Part shown: piece after piece, positions 21,550 to 26,043 of the stretch | How positions within the stretch are numbered: position 1 is the stretch's first letter | Layout of the letters: every line of letters starts with the position of its first letter | Assembly: GCA_023263825.1 (NCBI GenBank) | Contig: JALQUJ010000025.1 | Span: 1 to 26,043 of the forward strand | Reading direction: 5' to 3' | Origin: Porticoccus sp. | GTDB taxonomy: Bacteria; Pseudomonadota; Gammaproteobacteria; Pseudomonadales; Porticoccaceae | DNA length: 26,043 nucleotides | Notes under the pieces: generated by a model | The model's database searches: none | What the model was told of the DNA's origin: nothing | The model's input: the letters and a program-made list of their open reading frames with translations, nothing else | Translations under genes and position numbers: made by a program

Positions 21550-23838
21550 ATGGTTATGACCCAAGCCTCCAAACAATACACAGCAAAGTCTGCGGCACCA
21601 TTATTCTCCCACCGTAAATATTGGGCTGAATGCTATGGTACGGCACCGTTTTTGCCCATGTCACGGGCGGAGATGGATGAGCTGGGTTGGGATAGTTGCG
21701 ATATTATCCTCGTTACAGGCGATGCCTATGTAGATCATCCGAGCTTTGGTATGGCAGTAATAGGCCGTAGCCTTGAAGCTCAGGGTTTTAGGGTTGGTGT
21801 TATTGCTCAGCCGGATTGGACCTCTAAAGATGCTTTTATGGCGCTGGGTGAGCCCAATCTGTTTTTCGGCGTTACAGCCGGAAACATGGACTCCATGATT
21901 AACCGTTACACGGCAGATCGTCGGGTGCGTCACGATGATGCCTATACGCCAAACAATGTAGGCGGTAAACGCCCGGATCGCGCTGTCACGGTCTATTCCC
22001 AGCGTTGCAAAGAAGCCTACAAACATGTGCCGCTGATCATTGGCAGTATCGAAGCCAGTTTACGTCGTCTGGCCCATTACGATTATTGGTCTGATTCCGT
22101 GCGCCGCTCTGTACTGGTGGATTCCACCGCTGATATTTTGCTTTATGGTAATGCAGAGCGGGCAATTATTGACTTGGCCCACCGTATAGCGAATGGAGAG
22201 AAGGTTTCGGATATTACTGATATTCGAGGCACTGCATTTATTCGTAAAGCCGTTCCCGAAGGCTGGCGAGAAATAGATTCCACCCGCATAGATTCACCGG
22301 GGAAAATAGATGCGTTACTAAGCCCCTACCAGCGAACGGATCAAAAAGATCCTGCAAGTTGTGCATCCAATGCCGCTAAGACAGAAGATGCTGAGGCAGC
22401 CCAAGTGGTTACCATTCTGCCCAGCACAGATGCAAAGATTGACGATACCGCGTCCAATCGCGATGAGCAGACCTATATTCGTTTGCCATCCTATGAAAAA
22501 CTGAGAAATGACCCGGTACTTTATGCCCACGCATCGCGGGTATTTCATAAAGAAACTAATCCTGGTAATGCTCGGGTTCTGGTACAGCGTCATGGTATTC
22601 ATGAACTCTGGGTGAATCCTCCACCGATTCCATTAGAAACTGATGAAATGGACTGGGTGTTTGGTCATGCCTACCAGCGTGTTCCTCACCCATCCTATGG
22701 TGATGCCAAAATCCCTGCCTATGAAATGATCCGTTTTTCCGTGAACATCATGCGTGGCTGTTTTGGTGGATGTACTTTCTGTTCTATTACTGAACACGAA
22801 GGGCGGATTATTCAAAGCCGTTCTGAAGATTCTATTATCAGTGAAGTAGAAAAAATCCGGGATATGGTTCCTGGCTTTACCGGGGCCATTTCTGACCTCG
22901 GTGGTCCTACGGCTAATATGTATAACCTCGCTTGTAAAAGTAAGGAAATTGAAGAAAGCTGTCGTCGACCATCCTGTGTCTTCCCCGGTATCTGTAAAAA
23001 CCTGATTACCGATCACAGCTCCACAACCCAACTCTATCGCCGTGCCAGAGCTGTACCCGGTGTGAAGCGGGTGGCTATTGCTTCAGGGTTGCGTTATGAC
23101 CTGGCAGTGGAAGACCCGGAATATGTAAAAGAGTTGGTGACCCATCATGTTGGTGGCTACCTGAAAATTGCCCCGGAACATACGGAAGATAGGCCATTAT
23201 CCATGATGATGAAGCCGGGTATGGGTACCTATGACCGCTTTAAAAAAATGTTCGACAAATATTCGAAAGAAGCGGGTAAAGAGCAGTATTTAATTCCTTA
23301 TTTTATCTCTGCGCATCCAGGCACTAGCGATGAAGACATGATTAATCTTGCCATGTGGTTAAAGCAGAATGAGTTTCGGGTGGATCAGGTGCAAAACTTC
23401 TATCCATCACCCATGTGCTCTGCGACTGCCATGTACCACGCCGAGCGCAACCCGCTGAAAAAAGTAAAATACAAAAGCGATAAAATCTTCAGTGCAAAAA
23501 CCAAAGCACAGAGAACCTTGCATAAAGCCTTACTTCGTTACCACGACCCCAATAACTGGGCATTGGTTCGTGAAGCACTTAAAAAGGCAGGAATGGCCAA
23601 GTTAATCGGCAGTGGAAAACATCAGCTAGTACCCTCAGAAGAAGCGGAGCTGAAAGGTAAGCAGCAACAAGCAAGGGGTGGCAGACATGCGCTGACAAAA
23701 CATACGGGCTTGCCACCTAGTGGGAAAGCACCTAAATATCGTGCGTCTAAAAATTCGGGAGCTAAAAGTTCTGGAACTAAAGGCTCAGGAGTTAAAAGAA
23801 AGTCATCAAAGAAAAGTCCCACAAGGAGTCGGCGTTAA
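21550..23838 (+). CDS. ygiQ: YgiQ family radical SAM protein
   Basis: YgiQ is a large radical SAM protein of unknown reaction. The 762-residue product has an N-terminal B12-binding-like domain (DIILVTGDAYVDHPSFGMAVIGRSLE) and IIGSIEASLRRLAHYDYW, then the radical SAM cluster RGCFGGCTFC (C404, C408, C411). SDLGGPTANMY, KIAPEHTEDRPLSMMMKPGM and DQVQNFYPSPM follow. A charged Lys/Ser/Arg tail of about 40 residues ends the protein. Two ATGs (21550 and 21556) are possible; neither has a ribosome binding site. An approximately 40-residue polar insert around residues 265-310 precedes LPSYEKL. Confidence 0.95.
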   Translation: MVMTQASKQYTAKSAAPLFSHRKYWAECYGTAPFLPMSRAEMDELGWDSCDIILVTGDAYVDHPSFGMAVIGRSLEAQGFRVGVIAQPDWTSKDAFMALGEPNLFFGVTAGNMDSMINRYTADRRVRHDDAYTPNNVGGKRPDRAVTVYSQRCKEAYKHVPLIIGSIEASLRRLAHYDYWSDSVRRSVLVDSTADILLYGNAERAIIDLAHRIANGEKVSDITDIRGTAFIRKAVPEGWREIDSTRIDSPGKIDALLSPYQRTDQKDPASCASNAAKTEDAEAAQVVTILPSTDAKIDDTASNRDEQTYIRLPSYEKLRNDPVLYAHASRVFHKETNPGNARVLVQRHGIHELWVNPPPIPLETDEMDWVFGHAYQRVPHPSYGDAKIPAYEMIRFSVNIMRGCFGGCTFCSITEHEGRIIQSRSEDSIISEVEKIRDMVPGFTGAISDLGGPTANMYNLACKSKEIEESCRRPSCVFPGICKNLITDHSSTTQLYRRARAVPGVKRVAIASGLRYDLAVEDPEYVKELVTHHVGGYLKIAPEHTEDRPLSMMMKPGMGTYDRFKKMFDKYSKEAGKEQYLIPYFISAHPGTSDEDMINLAMWLKQNEFRVDQVQNFYPSPMCSATAMYHAERNPLKKVKYKSDKIFSAKTKAQRTLHKALLRYHDPNNWALVREALKKAGMAKLIGSGKHQLVPSEEAELKGKQQQARGGRHALTKHTGLPPSGKAPKYRASKNSGAKSSGTKGSGVKRKSSKKSPTRSRR

Positions 23839-23864
23839 GACTAAAAAATTCAGGGAATAGGTGG

Positions 23865-23900
23865 CTTGGTCATTCGTTATAACTTGGTTATTCATTATAA
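23865..23900 (-). repeat. Two 18-nt tandem repeats spanning the DUF971 gene stop
   Basis: CTTGGTCATTCGTTATAA (23865-23882) and CTTGGTTATTCATTATAA (23883-23900) differ at two positions. The second copy contains the DUF971 TAA stop; the first copy holds an in-frame TGA at the same place. The sequence resembles the repeat at 17070-17158. Confidence 0.8.
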
Positions 23901-24292
23901 ATAGATGCACTCACTTTATTTGTAAGCTGAACCACTTGTACATTGGCTTCACGATGTTTGCCTGCCTGTTGTAATGAAAGAATATATTTTTCCCAATACT
24001 GGCTGTGATTTGTGGCTAAGTCATAGAGGTAATCCCAGCTATAAATGCCGCTATCGTGGCCGTCATCAAATGTGATTTGTATTGCATAGTTGCCTGAAGG
24101 TTCCAGGTTGGCGACTTTGACGTCTTTTTTACCAACCTGAAGAACTTCCTGCCCTTTGCCATGACCCCGTACTTCTGCGCTGGGTGAATGTACGCGAAGA
24201 TATTCACCCGTCAGTGTAAAGTGGCTACCATCGCTGTATTCCAATGATAGGCTGCCTTCTTCTTTGTTAAGCTTTATCTTACTTGGGGCCAT
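23888..24292 (-). CDS. DUF971 domain protein
   Basis: The protein belongs to the DUF971 family, related to the N-terminal domain of gamma-butyrobetaine hydroxylase. Signature segments are SLEYSDGSHFTLTGEYLRVHSPSAEVRGHG, LEPSGNYAIQITFDDGHDSGIYSWDYLYDL. At 134 residues it has a C-terminal extension after the domain, ending in SIYNE inside an 18-nt repeat. It follows hslU by 27 bases on the same strand, an arrangement common in gammaproteobacteria. Function is not established; some members bind iron-sulfur assembly partners. Confidence 0.9.
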   Translation of the reverse strand: MAPSKIKLNKEEGSLSLEYSDGSHFTLTGEYLRVHSPSAEVRGHGKGQEVLQVGKKDVKVANLEPSGNYAIQITFDDGHDSGIYSWDYLYDLATNHSQYWEKYILSLQQAGKHREANVQVVQLTNKVSASIYNE

Positions 24293-24319
24293 AGTTAAGT
24301 ACTTGTAATAATGGTGAAT

Positions 24320-25645
24320 TTATAAAATAAAGCGTGAAAGATCCTCGTCTTGAGAGACTTCATTTAAGTGTTCGTTCACGTAGTCTTGATTAATTTTAAC
24401 GGTTTCACCTTTAGCGGCAAGATCTGCGGCTTCAAAGGAGACTTCTTCCAGTAGTCTTTCCATAATAGTGTGTAAACGGCGGGCACCGATATTTTCGGTA
24501 CGTTCATTGACTTCAAAGGCTATTTCAGCGATACGTTTGACGCCTTCAGGTTCAAATTCTACGGGAAGATTTTCAGTACCTAGCAGTTCACGGTATTGCT
24601 CGGTTAATGAGGCGTTAGGTTCTGTCAAAATTCGCTCGAAATCTTCGCTGGTAAGGGAGGTGAGTTCTACCCGGATAGGTAAGCGGCCCTGCATTTCGGG
24701 AATTAAATCTGATGGCTTGGAAAAGTGGAAAGCCCCTGAAGCAATAAACAGGATGTGATCAGTTTTTACCATGCCGTACTTGGTGGTGACGGTGCAGCCT
24801 TCGATTAATGGCAGCAGGTCGCGTTGTACACCTTCGCGGGAAACATCAGTACCTGAGGTTTCACCTCGTTTTGCCACTTTGTCGATTTCGTCGATAAATA
24901 CGATGCCATTTTGCTCGGCGGACTCTACCGCACGAATTTTTAGCTCTTCTTCATTGACCAGTTTGGCTGCTTCTTCTTCGCTAATTTGCACCATGGCCTG
25001 GGACACGGTCATTTTCTTCTTACTGGTTTTGTTTTTCCCCATATTGGAGAACATGCCCTGCAATTGGCTGGCCATTTCTTCCATACCGGGGGGCGCCATG
25101 ATTTCAACACCCATGGGGGTATCACTGATGTCTATCTCGATTTCCTTGTCATCCAGCTCGCCTTCACGGAGTTTTTTACGGAATAACTGCCGTGTTGTGG
25201 ATTCTTCTTGCTCTTCATCTACACCACGTGCTGGAGGCAATAGGGCATCGAGTACTCGCTCTTCCGCTGCATCCATAGCACGTTGCTGAACTTTGGACAT
25301 TTCCTGTTCACGAAGCTGTTTAACAGCTGTTTCAACAAGATCGCGAATAATGGATTCAACATCTTTACCGACATAACCGACTTCGGTAAATTTGGTCGCT
25401 TCAACTTTCACGAAGGGTGCATTGGCCAGTCGTGCCAGCCTGCGGGCGATTTCAGTTTTACCTACACCTGTTGGCCCGATCATTAAAATATTCTTTGGGG
25501 TGACTTCGTTGCGTAGATCATTTTCGAGTTGCATGCGACGCCAGCGGTTTCGGAGAGCAATAGCAACGGCGCGTTTTGCGGCATCTTGGCCAACAATATG
25601 GCTGTCCAGTTCATGGACGATTTCGCGAGGTGTCATATTGGACAT
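24320..25645 (-). CDS. hslU: ATP-dependent protease ATPase subunit HslU
   Basis: HslU is the AAA+ unfoldase that feeds substrates to the HslV protease. The 441 residues match the family length. Visible are the Walker A motif GPTGVGKT (57-64), the pore segment EVGYVGKDVES, the Walker B IVFIDEIDK, the sensor region GRLPIRVELTSL and the C-terminal EDLSRFIL, which docks into HslV. The central I-domain lies between about residues 110 and 240. ATG with AAGG about ten bases upstream. It is 88 bases after hslV. Confidence 0.98.
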   Translation of the reverse strand: MSNMTPREIVHELDSHIVGQDAAKRAVAIALRNRWRRMQLENDLRNEVTPKNILMIGPTGVGKTEIARRLARLANAPFVKVEATKFTEVGYVGKDVESIIRDLVETAVKQLREQEMSKVQQRAMDAAEERVLDALLPPARGVDEEQEESTTRQLFRKKLREGELDDKEIEIDISDTPMGVEIMAPPGMEEMASQLQGMFSNMGKNKTSKKKMTVSQAMVQISEEEAAKLVNEEELKIRAVESAEQNGIVFIDEIDKVAKRGETSGTDVSREGVQRDLLPLIEGCTVTTKYGMVKTDHILFIASGAFHFSKPSDLIPEMQGRLPIRVELTSLTSEDFERILTEPNASLTEQYRELLGTENLPVEFEPEGVKRIAEIAFEVNERTENIGARRLHTIMERLLEEVSFEAADLAAKGETVKINQDYVNEHLNEVSQDEDLSRFIL

Positions 25646-25733
25646 GTTAATAAACCTTAAAATAGGGAGCGGTCAGCAGGGCAACAAATTTGTTTAGCCA
25701 TTCTGAGCGCTAGTAATCTAATTCTTTGCTTAA

Positions 25734-26042
25734 TTAGTATTCAAGTTCTTCGATAGTGCGATTGTGATTGGTGTAGATACAGATATCACCTGCAATCTCC
25801 AACCCTTTTTCTACGATACTTTTTGCATCGAGATCTGTGTTGCCGAGTAATGCCCGTGCACCGGATTGGGCAAAAGGGCCACCAGAACCAATGGCAATCA
25901 GATCATCTTCAGGCTGAATCACATCACCATTACCGGTAATAATAAGGGAAGCTTCTTTATTGGCGACGGCTAGCAATGCTTCCAGCTTTCGTAAAATTCG
26001 GTCGGATCGCCAGTCTTTAGCGAGTTCTACTGCAGCACGGGT
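25734..26042 (-). CDS. hslV: HslV protease, N-terminus beyond the window
   Basis: HslV is the threonine protease partner of HslU. The visible C-terminal 102 residues include RAAVELAKDWRSDRILRKLEALL, IITGNGDVIQPEDDLIAIGSGG, ARALL and DICIYTNHNRTIEELEY, all standard. The N-terminal Thr and catalytic region are outside the window, which cuts the frame at its edge. It precedes hslU on the same strand, as in most bacteria. Confidence 0.96.
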   Translation of the reverse strand, partial: TRAAVELAKDWRSDRILRKLEALLAVANKEASLIITGNGDVIQPEDDLIAIGSGGPFAQSGARALLGNTDLDAKSIVEKGLEIAGDICIYTNHNRTIEELEY

Positions 26043-26043
26043 G

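Noticed and set aside
24771..25289. 172-codon plus-strand frame opposite hslU
   Set aside because: Antisense shadow of hslU; Ser-rich low-complexity product without family features.

Overview
The window reads as a chromosomal segment of a marine-type gammaproteobacterium. The evidence is the conserved order ubiE-ubiJ-ubiB-hisI-hisE-tatA-tatB-tatC, hslV-hslU followed by a DUF971 gene, a single-domain globin, an AlmA-type monooxygenase and a TonB-dependent receptor. The genus cannot be fixed from sequence alone. All functional calls are homology judgements made by eye.

Layout. (1) 1-1011: the C-terminal two thirds of oxygen-independent coproporphyrinogen III oxidase (hemN), with a frameshift near the 3' end. 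(2) 1034-5247: a thiamine salvage unit. A promoter candidate, a TPP riboswitch (1111-1192), an intrinsic terminator and a Shine-Dalgarno-sequestering hairpin precede a TonB-dependent receptor, a small YkoF-like protein, a PnuC/PnuT-type permease and a ThiK-like kinase. Together they would carry thiamine across both membranes and trap it by phosphorylation. (3) 5357-5782, minus: a globin with no normal start codon. (4) 5959-11322, minus: the Tat, HisI/HisE and ubiquinone genes in one directional block, with a promoter candidate upstream of ubiE.

(5) 11678-19514: an accessory region. It holds a small lipoprotein, an AlmA-like flavin monooxygenase, two tandem paralogous lipoproteins of unknown family, and a minus-strand run of DUF1223, GFA-type, MtfA-type, MscS-like and DUF1003 genes. 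The first of the tandem lipoproteins has ATA where its start should be and an in-frame amber codon. (6) 19820-23838, plus: a COG2509-type FAD oxidoreductase and the radical SAM protein YgiQ. (7) 23888-26042, minus: DUF971, hslU and the end of hslV.

Notable observations are the complete riboswitch-controlled thiamine locus with two stacked RNA switches, a four-copy octapeptide repeat abutting the receptor's TonB box, and the damaged member of the lipoprotein pair. Related 18-nt tandem repeats carry the stop codons of two separate minus-strand genes. Several genes have apparent lesions: the hemN frameshift, a globin without a start, ATA plus TAG in the lipoprotein, and a lost Rossmann glycine in the FAD oxidoreductase. 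The lesions could be real decay or consensus errors. No rRNA, tRNA, CRISPR array, transposase or phage gene was seen.
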